Source: Pictodentalium vernedei | Taxonomy: Eukaryota; Mollusca; Scaphopoda; Dentaliida; Dentaliidae | Direction of reading: 5' to 3' | Length of the DNA: 64,000 nucleotides | Assembly: GCA_031216915.1 (NCBI GenBank) | Contig: CM062290.1 | Coordinates: 382,708,718-382,772,717, forward strand | In this document: positions 51,702 through 63,273 of the stretch, piece after piece | Numbering within the stretch: the stretch's first letter is position 1 | Layout: the number at the start of each line of letters is the position of its first letter | Position numbers and translations under genes: made by a program | The notes under the pieces: model-generated | The model's input: the letters and a program-made list of their open reading frames with translations, nothing else | Told to the model about the DNA's origin: nothing | Database searches by the model: none

Positions 51702-52604
51702 TCAATCCTTCAATTCGTTCATCAGCCTTTTATAATGGTTTTTATTCAAAACCTTCTGTCTTAACAATTCGTCAGATATAGTAACTATCTGATTATCTAA
51801 TCCTGTGTTACCAGCCCGTCTGCTCGCCATCAACAAACTCAATCTCTGAGACAGAGCGTCAGAATCGCTCGGAAGAAAAGTGGTTTTCACCCCTTTGCCA
51901 GTCACCGATTCGACGAACTTCTTATTCATATCCCATATAGGTTCCACCACTTTCGTCCACTTGTAACCTCTGTTGGCTTTAGGTCTCGTCTCTCTGGCAT
52001 CGTTATTTCTCTTCATGGCGTGGGTCTGAACCAGAATGTCGCCGTAATTGTCAAAATCCTGTTCCGTGTAATCACTAGGCTTGTCGTAAAGGAGTAATCT
52101 GCGCAGTCCATCAGTTAATTCATATCTATTCGAGCCCACGGTTAATTCATCATCACCTATTTCTACTTCTGTGTCGCTGATAAAAGTATTACCGTCCGAA
52201 TCCTTATAAAATCTGTACAACAGATCTCTCTTACCGCCATCCTCGGACGACGCGACGCTATCAGTGGTGATAGTCGAAGCTGTATCGTCGCTCTCGCTCA
52301 AGTCTGTTTGAATTCCCGTGGGAACGTAATCCGGTGTAGATTGAACGGAATGCCGATTTCCAAAACTACCGGGCAACGAACCCATTCTCAAAGAACTCTC
52401 TTTTATGGGTCTCAATTCTTCGACTATCTCCTTCCTGCTTCGCTCTTGACCCTCCGTCACGGGTTTAAATATTTTTGTGGCTTCGCATTTGAGTTCAATC
52501 TCACCAAGACGTCTGCTTCTGTCAGCCGAGTGAATGCCCTTCTTAGCACGTTCATACTCGTCTAAAATTTGATCTCGGCGCCTAGAATCCATCTGTAAAA
52601 ACAT
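51702..52604 (-). CDS. Conserved Maverick protein of unknown function
   Basis: 300 residues, intact. The second Met (MDSRRRDQILDEYERAKKGI) is the more likely start because the spacer upstream of it resembles those of its neighbours. A basic N-terminal helix is followed by a Ser/Thr/Asp-rich disordered middle (SESDDTASTITTDSVASSED), a compact acidic stretch, then a C-terminal helical module (SDALSQRLSLLMASRRAGNT, DELLRQKVLNKNHYKRLMNE). Proteins ending in this kind of module accompany capsid genes in related elements, as far as I recall. It is the first gene of the right minus-strand block and may be a scaffold or minor virion protein (inference). Confidence 0.65.
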   Translation of the reverse strand: MFLQMDSRRRDQILDEYERAKKGIHSADRSRRLGEIELKCEATKIFKPVTEGQERSRKEIVEELRPIKESSLRMGSLPGSFGNRHSVQSTPDYVPTGIQTDLSESDDTASTITTDSVASSEDGGKRDLLYRFYKDSDGNTFISDTEVEIGDDELTVGSNRYELTDGLRRLLLYDKPSDYTEQDFDNYGDILVQTHAMKRNNDARETRPKANRGYKWTKVVEPIWDMNKKFVESVTGKGVKTTFLPSDSDALSQRLSLLMASRRAGNTGLDNQIVTISDELLRQKVLNKNHYKRLMNELKD

Positions 52605-53471
52605 TTTTTCGTTTTTTAATTGTTAATGTTCCTTTAAGTATGCTAATGCGAGTTATTTTATTATTTTCAAAATTAAATGTATAATTATATTTTTATGTTT
52701 TAAGTTAATAAAAATCTTTCTGTCTTTAATATAATAACTAAAAAATTCACATCTCAACTCAGTATTGATTGAATTGGGAAAAACTTGAAAGTTTAAAAAC
52801 GTTTTAAGCACATGACAAACCGGTTTCTGATTTAACGCATTTGAGAGTAATTTACGTTTGTTAAAAGGAATTCCATTCATATATCAAAAAAACATTCACT
52901 CAGTGTCGAATTAAGAGAGAACCTTTGGTGACAGTTAAAAACATTCTAGCACATAAAAGAAACTGTTTTTTTCTAATTTAACGTTAAGGGGATTCATTCA
53001 TTCATTCATTCAAATCTCTGATCATTATCATGAATATATATTAAAAATTTACCACTCAAACCTAATTGAGTGGAAAATGCGTTTTATTATACATTATTAA
53101 AACGATCCATTAAAACGAAAAACCTTCATTCACGCCACAACAAAAACATGAGCAACATTTTTCATCAAACATTCCATTTAAGTGTTTATTAAGATTACTT
53201 CACAAAAATTAATAGTGACAAACGCGAACAAACGATTTTTTACCTCTGATTTTTTTCTCTAATTGTCTCTAAACTCAATTTCTTTTCGTTACATCGAAAC
53301 AAAACACGAATGTCTATTTTTACAGATCATATTTTATAGTCGACTCTTTTGAACGAATGCCTTTCATTCACGCAACTCTTTTTTAAAACTGACGCTCATA
53401 TTTATAGTCTACTCTTTTGAACGAAAACCTCATTCAGTCACAACAAAAACATGTGTTAGTTTTACTATCAT
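52605..53471. other. Right subterminal noncoding region with short repeats
   Basis: No convincing gene. An ORF of 75 codons (52653-52880, minus) looks fortuitous. Imperfect direct repeats occur: TTTAAAAACGTTTTAAGCAC / GTTAAAAACATTCTAGCACA with TTTCTGATTTAACG-like ends (52782, 52930), and TATAGTCGACTCTTTTGAAC / TATAGTCTACTCTTTTGAAC with CATTCACG-like followers (53337, 53404). It is probably the promoter or leader region of the right gene block, or a replication-related region. Confidence 0.5.
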
Positions 53472-53951
53472 CGTGACAGTGGCTTTGCCGGTTCAAAATC
53501 ACCTCTTTTCCGTGTACCGTACACGATTCGATTTCTGACGTAAAATCCACAAATGGATTTCTGTGTACGCCTCCATAGGGATTCAGTGTTAAAATCGTGT
53601 ACAGACACGGATGATTTAGAATCAGCAAGATGATGATTTAGAAACGGCAACACGTTTTTTGCTCGCAATTTAACACCGAATCCTATGAGGAAACCCATTT
53701 GCCGATTCTAAATCAGACGATACACCTCTTTTTCCTTAAAATTTCATGCGTTTTTTTCACTCTTGAGCGATTTGTATATAGAATCCAGTGATTTTGAATC
53801 GGCAAAGCCGATTCTAAATCACCCTAAAAACGTTAAAATCGTGTACCTGTACACGATTTTAACACTAAATCCTATGGAGGTGTACATCGATGTACGTGTA
53901 CATGTACACGTACATGTACATCTGAGTCTGAATCGGCATTTATCACCTACT
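53472..53951 (-). repeat. Right terminal inverted repeat
   Basis: 480 bp, the inverted partner of 35632-36112, ending GGCATTTATCACCTACT. Same nested palindromes as the left copy. Differences are about 7 substitutions and one base in a T run. Confidence 0.95.
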
Positions 53952-53957
53952 CTGGCC
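53952..53957. repeat. Target-site duplication, right copy
   Basis: CTGGCC, identical to 35626-35631, directly after the terminal CT of the element. Confidence 0.9.
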
Positions 53958-54055
53958 TGCCAATGGTGTAACTTAATTATTGGGCTCTAACATTTACCAG
54001 GTGCTTCAGTGTATGTGTGGAGGCACGTAAATATTGTAGTGTTAGATTCTATTAG

Positions 54056-54207
54056 TTATCCTTGTGTTTTCAGGGTTTATGGAAATTTACACCGGTTTGG
54101 GAACTCATACACCCTTCGGCGAAGCCATCTTGAGCGAAGCCGAAGGGTGTATGAGTTCCCAAACCGGTGTAAGTTTCCATACACCCTGAAAAACACAAGG
54201 ATAAAGG
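54056..54207. repeat. Long hairpin, about 65-bp arms
   Basis: TATCCTTGTGTTTTCAGGGT, GAAATTTACACCGGTTTGGG and AACTCATACACCCTTCGGC are mirrored after an 18-base loop down to CCTGAAAAACACAAGGATA, with few mismatches. It is a foldback element core whose outer ends were not identified. Confidence 0.85.
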
Positions 54208-54308
54208 ATTTATTTCCAAGAGTTTGGTGTACTTAATACTTTAACCTACATTGTGGGCAAAAACTGACAGAAAATTTGTACTTTGCAAGTTTCTAAAATA
54301 AAACCAGA

Positions 54309-54366
54309 CAAATATGGATGTCATTGGAACTGGCTCAATGAGCCAGTTCCAATAACATCCATATCT
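54309..54366. repeat. Hairpin, about 26-bp arms
   Basis: AATATGGATGTCATTGGAAC and TGGCTCA are mirrored by TGAGCCAGTTCCAATAACAT and CCATAT, with one mismatch. Confidence 0.8.
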
Positions 54367-54439
54367 GTAATATGACAATACGCAAGAAGGAACCCCAAAG
54401 TATCCAACATATTGAAATATTTCATTCCGCAACCATTAC

Positions 54440-55560
54440 TCCAAAAACATTTTGGTGTATTCAATCGAAGTCCTGCAATTCTTTAATTTCAGCCAAACAT
54501 GAATACGTTTCACAGTACTAAATATTTTCCCATAGGCGACCATTATAACGTTCAGGCGAAAAAAAATATGGTCGCATCATTTTAAATTTAGCATTCAAAT
54601 ATTTTTTGTCAAGTATAGCCCTTCAGACAACCTTTTTCTGATTTTTAAACAGGGGGTCATGCAACAAATAAAAGAAAAACTAACAGAAAGGGAAGTGCTG
54701 GTCACATGTTCATATTTCTCAGGGAATTCCCAAACAAAACACACCAATAGTCAAACAAATTTTTAGGTTCTAAAAGTCCTCAAAGCGTCCTCTTTATTCA
54801 TCTGGAACATTCAACAGTAATGCAAAATGTCAGTAGACTTCTTCAAATGTTTATTGAAACAATATATTTTCCCAAGACTGCTTAGTTTTGGGAATTACAT
54901 AATTTCCGAGCGCTACTTTTCGAGACAGGTAAATCTAATTAAAATGTTTACAATAGTTATACCTATGAGCAAACCCAACCCTACCAAAGATGCATTTACC
55001 TCTTTCACGTGATGAAAGAGTCATTTCTGCAATAGAATTCAACTTTTGGCTTCTGTCTAGTCCAAAGCATGGGAAATTTGTTCTTTTGAAGACACCTGTC
55101 CAATCTGTGTCAAATGGGCTTAAAACCTGCATGGTATTGCCTCCGACACAATTTCTACTCTGTTACCTAATACGTTGGGAGGGATAAGAAGTCACAGCTT
55201 TCTTTGAAACTACCCAAATCCCAAAATAAAACTAAAATCTGCATCAGCACACAAAACCTTTTCACCAAATCTGTTTTAATTAATCAAACAGCAAGATAAA
55301 TACATGTAGTGCCCCACCACCATGAAACAATATGTCAATTTTGTTTCAAAATTGGGGTTGTGCAGGGCTTATAGTTCCTCTAAATTTGGGAGAATCCATT
55401 TGGCTTCTTGCGGAAATCGTTCCGCGAATTCAGACCTGCTATGGGCCAGTATCCTATTAGGTCAGTATGATTGAACCCTTGTTGCATACTGATAATACAC
55501 GTTAACCCTTTACCCAATACAGCTTTTTAATTTTTACAACACCAACTACTGATTTTTACC
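54440..55560. other. No gene seen
   Basis: AT-rich noncoding sequence. A fragment GTTAACCCTTTACCCAATAC at about 55502 looks like a detached end of the piggyBac-type MITE family. Short ORFs are featureless. Confidence 0.45.
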
Positions 55561-58205
55561 CCCCCCCTCCCCCCAGGGCTTAATTGCTCACCTGACGAGG
55601 TGGTTCAGAGAAGTATTTTGGGTCAGATTCAGTTAGTCAAGGTTCATGTACACTACATAGGAATAATGTTATGAAATTATTCATGTTTCTAGTGCCCATG
55701 TCGGATGATTATTAGCATAGGTCTTCCTGATTGTTTCCAATTCTGACAGCTGTAGACAAGTACTGCCAAACTTCCAAGGGTTGTTGTGTCACTGCAGCTT
55801 GAAAGGCAAACTTTATGCAAAAGCTCTAAGGAATGGATTTGAACATTTATGAACAACCTCGAACCTAACCCACCCCTACCCAAATATTAAGCTACGGACC
55901 CGAAATGAACAAACTCAAATCTGCTCCTCCCCCCCCCCCCCCCCCTTCCTGCGATACCAAATATGAAAGAGTTCTGACTGGCAGGAACCAAACTGGAACA
56001 AATTTACATCTGACCTCCCCAGAGATGTTGTACACCAAATATTAAAGCATTCTAACTAGTGGGTCTGAAGAAAAAGATTTTTAAAGAAATTTTCTCATGT
56101 TGTTTTGAGTTAATTTGCACTCCCATAATGAGCTCAAATATTAATATTGCTGTAAGCCAAATATGAAAGAATTCTGACTGATGGATCTGGAAAAAAATAG
56201 AGTTTTAAAGAAATTTCCTCATACTGCACTAAGTTAAGCTTTGGGCTTCAACAGATGATCAAATATTAACCCAGAGACCCGATTCAAACAAACTTCAATC
56301 AATCAGGGACTTGGCTTTAACAAACTTGAATCTCACCCCCTAAGGATGCCGCACAGCAAATATCAAAACATTCCGACAGCTGGATCTGAAGAAGAAGATT
56401 TTTAAAGAAAATTCCTCATTTTGAACTAAGTTACAATTCGAGCTCCCACAGTGAGCTCAAACATGGTCCTAGGGACATGGCTTGAACAAACTTGAATCTT
56501 GCCTCCTAAGGATGCTGCATAAAAAATATCAAAAGCATTCATCTGCTGGATCTGAAGAAGATTTGTTAAGAAAATTCCTCATTTCGAACTAAGTTACAAT
56601 TCAAGCTCCCACAGTGAGCCCAAATATGGACCTAGGGACATTTCTTGAACAAACTTGAATCTCACCCCCCCCCCCCCCCCCCCCTGCCTAAGGATGCTGC
56701 ATACCAAATTAAACATTCCGACTGCTGGATCTGAAGAAGACTTTTTTATAATTCGGGTTTCCGCAGTGAGCCCAAATATGAACCCAGGGACTTGGCTTGA
56801 ACAAACGTGAACCCCCCCTCCTCCCCCCCCCCCCCCCCTAAGCATGCTGCATACCCAAATATCAAAAGATTCTGCTGCTGGATCTTGAGAAGAAGATTTT
56901 CAAAGAAATTTGCTTGAAATGCACTAAGTTCAAATTTGGGCTCCTATACTGAGCCCAAACATGAACCCAGGGGGCCAATTTGAACAAACTTGAATCAGAT
57001 CCACACCACAATGTTGCATACCAAATATCAAAAGATTCTGCCTGCTGGATCTGGAGAAGAAGATTTTTTAAGAAATTTGCCTGAAATGCACGAAGTTCGA
57101 ATTCGGGCTTCTTATCTAGAGTGAGCCCAAATATGAAAACAGGGGGCCGATTTGAACAAACTTGAATCAGATCCACCCCACAATGTTGCATACCAAATAT
57201 GAAAAGATTCTGCCTGCTGGATCTGGAGAAGAAGATTTTTAAAGACATTTGCCTGAAATGCTTCTACAGTGAGCCCAAATATGAATCCAGGGGGCCGATT
57301 TGAACAAACTTGAATCAGATCCACCCCACAATGTTGCATACCAAATATCAAAAGATTCTGCCAGCTGAATCTGGTGAAGAAGATTTTTTAAGAAATTTGC
57401 CTGAAATGCACTAAGTTTGAATTCGGGCTCCTATACTGAGCCCAAATATAAACCCAGGGGGCTGATTTGAACAAACTCAAATCAGATCCACTCTACAATG
57501 TTGCATACCAAATATCAAAAGATTCTGTCTGCTGGATCTAGAGAAGAAGATTTTTTAATGTTTTTCCCATTGCCTACAGTGTTAAAAAGTGTTTTCAAAG
57601 TCCCGAAACTGTACCCTATGATAAACCCGATGGCAAATTTTTTGCACCAATCCTTTCTGTTGGTCCTAAGGAAGCTTCACACCAAATAACATTTCTTAGT
57701 GCCGTGCAGTTTTGGAGATATGGGATTTTACTTTTTTTCTATTTTTAGCTCCAGCGGTTCCCACAGGGCCACAGAAAAAGAAAATTTGGCATCAATTAGG
57801 TACTTATGACCCAATAAGTCCTCACATAAAATTTGGTTCAAATCAGCCTCTCGGTTCGGAAAATAGAAATTTTGGGCAGGGCCAATAATTTTGCCCCTCC
57901 CATAACGACGCCAAATATAGCCCATCAAACTTCTCTTAAAGAAATCCAAGTCTACACCTTAAAAGGAAGCTGCATACCATATATCAAGTCTCTGCTACTG
58001 CTGGTTCATGAGAAGATTTTGGTGCCCCTTGGGGGCATGGCACCACCCAGGAGAAGGGGGCAACGTCATTTGAACAAATCTGAATTGGCATTAGGTAATA
58101 AACATTTACTCAACATTTGAATAATTTAAAGTTAACGCCGGACGGACGGCGGACAGAATGTGATCAGTAAAGCTCCCACTGAACTTTGCTCAGGTGAGCT
58201 AAAAA
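55561..58205 (+). repeat. Array of a dispersed 145-185-bp module, with 3' end
   Basis: Repeating phrases in a fixed order: GGGCTCCCACAGTGAGCCCAAATATGAACC (partial in any copy), GGCTTGAACAAACTTGAATC, poly-C or CCACCCCACAATG, ATGCTGCATACCAAATATCA, AAGATTCTGCCTGCTGGATC, GAAGAAGATTTTTAAAGAAA. Clear units start near 56617, 56769, 56955, 57124, 57273 and 57437. The array ends at 58135-58205 with GGACGGACGGCGGACAGAAT and CTTTGCTCAGGTGAGCTAAA. Poly-C runs at about 55927, 56667 and 56820 are internal slippage sites. ORFs across it are repeat-derived. Confidence 0.8.
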
Positions 58206-58570
58206 ACTATATTAATTTATAAATAAATTGATGGTAACATGAATTTCCCATTGTTTTTTAATCACATTCTTGATTCTGAACACATTTCACATTGTGTTTG
58301 ATATTTTGCAATCTTTGTAAGAAAAAGCCTAAGTTTTCGCAGTCATAAAACAGTGATTTTTTCCAACAGAATGACCAGTACCTGCTACTGTGGTGTCCCA
58401 TGACACTGTTAAAATTCCTAAAATCATCAAATATTGATTCATTAGTGCTGTGCTTGTGCTGCAAATATCCACAAGTGCGCTTTCACTATTTTGGTTTTAA
58501 TCCCCACAGGCATGCATTCTGTCAAAAGGAGTGAAATTGTAGAAAATATGTTCACAAAGAGGACAAGTTA

Positions 58571-58817
58571 CAGTACAGTCGCTGTGGACGGGTTGTAAAT
58601 ACACGCGTGGGCAGTGATGTCCACTCATGCGTTTACCAGTCAATAAAAATCATCATCTACAAAATTTTAATTGATGAAGCACCGGGTTGTACCTGGTGCT
58701 TCATTACTTACATTTTTGATGTTTATACCTCTAGTCAGTGTTTGGCATCAAATATTATTGTATCCGTGGAAATATTGCCCATCCATGGAAAGTGAGCAGT
58801 ACACTGCCACTATACTG
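58571..58817 (+). mobile_element. Third MITE family, complete copy
   Basis: Starts CAGTACAGTCGCTGTGGACG after TA (58569-58570) and ends CCACTATACTG before TA (58818-58819). An internal palindrome GAAGCACCGGGT/ACCTGGTGCTTC is intact here. Confidence 0.85.
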
Positions 58818-59179
58818 TATTTGTTTCAAGTATATAATATACTCTTTGATGTTTAATATATTTGTGATAGGCTGGGTCCAAAGTACTCAGTTCTCGTAGT
58901 ACTCGAGTACCACTTTTTTGATAAACTACTCAATACTTGCCAGCCCATATTCTGTGTGTGTGTGTGGGGGGGGGGGGGAGGTTGGAGGGTGAAAGATAGC
59001 TGCAAATTATTTAAAATGTTGAGCCAGGCAAATGAAAAGCAGAGAAACATTTCATCTGAAGGACAGACAGACAGACATGCAGTAACAAATTTTGGAAGCC
59101 TACATAAAAGTAGTGACTAACTTACAATGAAAAATATAGATAGAAGAGCCAGGGCAATGTTGTCAAACAGAAAACAAAC

Positions 59180-62100
59180 AAGAGCCCCCAGAGGGCCTGA
59201 TGGCATTTACCTGACATGGTAGCCTAAATATCAACCCAGAGAATTTATTTGAACATTTAGTTGCATCTGCCCCTCATAATTTCGAAAAGCTTATACAAAA
59301 TATCCAAAGATTCTGACCAGTGGATCTCAAAAAGAAAGAATTTTTAAAGAATATTCCTCATATTGAACTAAGTTATAATTCAGGCTCCCCCAGAGAGCCC
59401 AAATATGAACCCAGGGACTTGGCTTGAACAAAATTGAATCTCACATCCCTAAGGATACTATATACCAATATCAAAAGATTCTGACTACTGGATTTTAAAG
59501 AATATTCCTCTTATTGAACTAAGCTGTAATTTGGGCTCCCACAGGGAGCCCAAATATGAACCTGGGGACTTGGCTTGAACAAATTTGAATCTCACCCCTC
59601 TAAGGATGCAGCATCCCAAATATCAAAATACTATGAAGAGTGGATCAGAAGATTTTTAAAAAAAATATTCCTCATATTGCTCTAATCTAATCAGAGAGAG
59701 ACCAAATATGGACCCAGGGATTTGATTTCAACAAACATGTGAATAAATCGTCCAAAGATGTTATATGCGAAATATGAAAGCCTTTGGAGCAGTGGAATGG
59801 GAGAAGAAGATTCATTAATGTTTTTCCCATTACTAAAATGATGACTCCGCATAAGTCTTGGAAGTTGGAAAACTTCCCTATGATAAAACTGATAGCAATT
59901 TTTTTTTGACCATTCTTTTCGGCTGTTCGTAAGGAAGCGTCACACAAAATAAAAATTCTCAGTGCCATGTAGTTTTGAAGATATGGGTGTTTTAAATTTT
60001 TCTATATTTAGATCCTGCAGTTCCCACAGGGCAACAGGAAAATGTTTTGGCATAAATTAGGTACTTACGACCCAATAAGCCCATCATATCAAATTTGCTT
60101 CAAATCAACCTCTCAATTTGGAAAATAGAAATTTTGGTACAATTCGGGCTCCTACAGGAAGCCCAAATATGAACCCAGGGACTTGGCTTTAACAAATTTA
60201 TATCTCACCTCCCTAAGGATACTGTATGTATCAAAACATTCTTGAATGTGAAGAATAGTTTTGAAGAATATTCCTCATTTTGAACTAAATTATAATTCAG
60301 GCTCCCACAGTGAGCCCAAATATGAACCCAGGGAGTTGGCGTAAACAAACCTGAATCTCCCCCCCCCCCATCCCCACCCCTCCCCCTGTAAGGATGCTGC
60401 ACACCAAACATCAAAACATTCCGACTGCTGGATCTGAAAAAGTCTTTTAAAGAAAATTCTTCGTTTTGAACTAAGTTATAATTCAGGCTGCAACAGTGAG
60501 CCAGGGTTTCACAAATATATTTTTTGTGGGATCCATTTCCAACATGTGTCTTAATCACATGAATTATGCTTATTTATCTTCAAATACACAGATTGTTGAA
60601 CCACCACATCAAAGGCTATTGCAGTAATCATGTTTATAGAAATTAATTAGAACTGATACGGTTAACCGATTAATCGACTAACCAATGATCAATATCTTGA
60701 TTCATAAAAAAAAGTAATTGATCGGTTAACCGTTACTTTTGAAGTACGGTACTATATGGCAGGGTATTTGATGGCTGGATTCACATCGCAAAATGCTGTA
60801 CAAAAATGCCCAATTGCTAACCATTTTTCTTTCATATTGGGTAAGCTAAAATTCATCATCACTTTTTGAAACCAAGATGGAAACTGCTAATCAAATTTTT
60901 AAAAACAAAAAATACCCTGTATGGGTTAACTATGGAACAAACTTGCTCCAAAACAGGCAAACATTGTCACACTGGCTCACATCAATTGCACGAGACAGAG
61001 AAATGCATGTCAGTTACGTGCCAAAATACTTGTTCACTTGCATGATCATTATGCTGTATCAGTAGCTAAAAACGGTCATTCTCAACCCTTCACCAAATGC
61101 AGGTAGCAGACGATACTTGCACAAGAAATTCTTAAATTACTAAAGATTTTCAATATTTGTCTCAAAAACACAGCTTATGACCCCACCCCTCCCCACCCCC
61201 TCACTGGAACAAGCTCAATGAGCTTGTTCCAATGAGGGGTCATAAGCTATGTTTTGAGACAAAAATTGAAAATATAATAAAATTTGAATGGACATGTTTG
61301 TATATGACGCTGCCCAGTTTTGTCCATTATGCTGAGTAAAGTTTTAATTATATAAATGGTCAACGGTGCAGCAATTATTCAGCTACCTATTAGGGCAAAG
61401 TGATTAATCGGTTAACCAAGGTTAACCCATTCGATTAATCAATCACGAAAACCCTTTAATCGTTTCAGCTCTAAAATTAATTTAATTTTATTAAATTTTA
61501 TCTGATGAAAAAATGCTTATATTTTTGCGGGAATGGTAAATATGGATCTTCTTAACAAGCATTTGCAAGAACATCACAGGAATGAAATCACCGTTCTCGC
61601 AATTTGCGAAACCCTGGTGAGCCAAAGTATAGGCTTGGCTTGAACAAACTTAAGTCTCACCCGCCTAATGATGGTGCATAGCAAATATCAAAAGATTCTG
61701 ATTGGTGGGTCTGAAGAAAAAGATTTTTAAAGAATATTCCTCATACTACACTAATTTCAACATTTGGACTCCCATAGAGAGCCCAAATATGGACCCAGGG
61801 ATTTGATTTCAATAAACTTGTAAAACAATCTTCCAAAGATGGTATATGTGAAATTTGAAAGGTTTTGGAGGAGTGAATTGGGTGAAGAAAAGTCTTAAAT
61901 GCTTTCTCCATTACCCACAGTGTTACAGAATGCTGACTAAGCATTTTTTCAAAGTCCCGAAAAAGTACCCCATGATAGACTTGACAGAAATTTGTTTAGA
62001 CCATTCCATTCTGTTGGTCACAAGGAAGCTTCACACCAAATAAGAATTCTCAGGGCCATGTAGTTGTGGAGATATGTGTGTTTTGAATTTTGTTCTACTT

Positions 62101-62590
62101 TTAGCTCCTGCAGTTCCCATGGGGGAACGGGAAAATATTTTGGGGCATAAATTAATTACTTATGACCAAATAAGCCCACAAATTAAATTTGGTTCAAATC
62201 AGCCTCTTGGTTCTAAAAACAGAAATTTTGGGCGGGGCGAAAATACTTGCCCTCCAACAATGAAGGCAAATAAAGACCCACAAACTTCTCTTGAACAAAA
62301 CTGAGTCTACACCTCAGCAGCACACCACATATCAAATCTCTGCTACTCCTGGTTCACAAGAAGATTTTTTATGATTTAGGCAAAATTTTTGGGCATGGCC
62401 CTACTGAGGGGCAGGGCAACTTGATTTTAAAAAAATCAAAATGCAATGTCATAACAAACAAGCATCTCAAATTTCACTTAAATCGGTTCATCAGTTTTGG
62501 AGAAGACGCAAACATCATGTTCACGGACGACGGACGTCGAGCGATCACTACATGTACACCTCACCCTGACTGAAAGTCAGGTGAGCTAAA
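59180..62590 (+). repeat. Second array of the dispersed module, with two embedded elements
   Basis: Begins AGAGCCCCCAGAGGGCCTGA and repeats the same module as 55561-58205. It is interrupted at about 60500-61620 by unrelated sequence that includes the MITE at 61085-61345, and ends with CACGGACGACGGACGTCGAG and GAAAGTCAGGTGAGCTAAAA at 62520-62590. The interruption is bounded by GTGAGCCAGGGTTTC and AACCCTGGTGAGCC, which are inverted, so it is itself a TIR-like insertion. There is no coding capacity. Confidence 0.75.
61085..61345 (+). mobile_element. piggyBac-type foldback MITE, old copy
   Basis: Diverged relative of 21176-21418: it starts CCCTTCACCAAATGCAGG and has the core palindrome GGAACAAGCTCAATGAGCTT inside CTTATGACCCC / GGGGTCATAAG. 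It ends GAGTAAAG. The TTAA sites are decayed. Confidence 0.7.
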
Positions 62591-62700
62591 AATTCAGTGG
62601 ACCATGAGTGCTGCAGTTGGGCGAGAAGCTTGGTTCAAGGAGAGAAGAAACTTGTAGCTGCTGGTTTTCGAAAGTGTTGTTAAAACCCAATAAATAAATA
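62591..62700 (+). mobile_element. SINE 3' end
   Basis: Contains GCTGCTGGTTTTCGAAAGTG and TTGTTAAAACCCAATAAATA, the same end as the SINEs at 28230 and 34704. The 5' part is missing. Confidence 0.55.
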
Positions 62701-63240
62701 AACAAGAGGCTCCACAGGACCTGAAGTGCTCACCTTGAACAGAACACGATATAAACAGAGAACAGAACACAATATAAGAGTCCAAGAATGACTCTACATT
62801 AAGCAATCCATCTCCATAGGATACACTGCAAATCTTTGAGCCCCTCAGGAGTGACAAAAACAGTCCAAATATCATGCCTTTTCTTTAGTTGATCATGATG
62901 TAAAATGTGGAGCTCCCCTCTCAAGTCCCTTGATACAACCTATGTAGACTACTCTTCACCTCTAGGGGGTACTGAATAAAAAATGTCTAATTCTTCAGCT
63001 ACTTGGCCACTTCTGGCTCCCATAGGGAGCCCAAATATCAACCCAGGCACTCGATTTGAACGAAGTTGAATCTGATCTCCTTAGAGATGCTGTATACCAA
63101 ATATGAAAGCATTCTGACTGGTGGATCTGAAGAACAAAATTTTAAAGAAATTTCCTCATATTGCACTAAGTTAAAATTTGGGCTACCATAGCGAGCACAA
63201 ACCTTAACCTACAGACCCGATTTGAACAAACTTGAATCTC

Positions 63241-63273
<33 letters not shown>

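Larger units (their letters stand above)
35632..53951. mobile_element. Complete Maverick/Polinton element, 18.3 kb
   Basis: Bounded by TIRs of about 480 bp starting AGTA[C/G]GTGATAAATGCC, with AG and CT outer dinucleotides and a perfect CTGGCC target duplication. It encodes a retroviral-type integrase, protein-primed family B DNA polymerase, adenain-like protease, packaging ATPase, candidate major and minor capsid proteins and several accessory genes. It therefore belongs to the self-synthesising transposon / polintovirus-adintovirus group. The TIRs differ by about 7 substitutions and one homopolymer length, so the insertion is fairly recent. Several genes are already broken by stops or frameshifts (polymerase, protease, penton, fibre, capsid), so this copy is probably non-autonomous. 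Confidence 0.95.

Noticed and set aside
52653-52880. 75-codon ORF at the right end of the element
   Set aside because: Hydrophobic, AT-driven composition, overlaps short direct repeats, and no promoter or family support.
56594-57351. ORFs with repeated VCSNRPPGFIFGL-type phrases
   Set aside because: Translation of the 145-185-bp noncoding module; phrases follow the DNA repeat period and are broken by poly-C runs.
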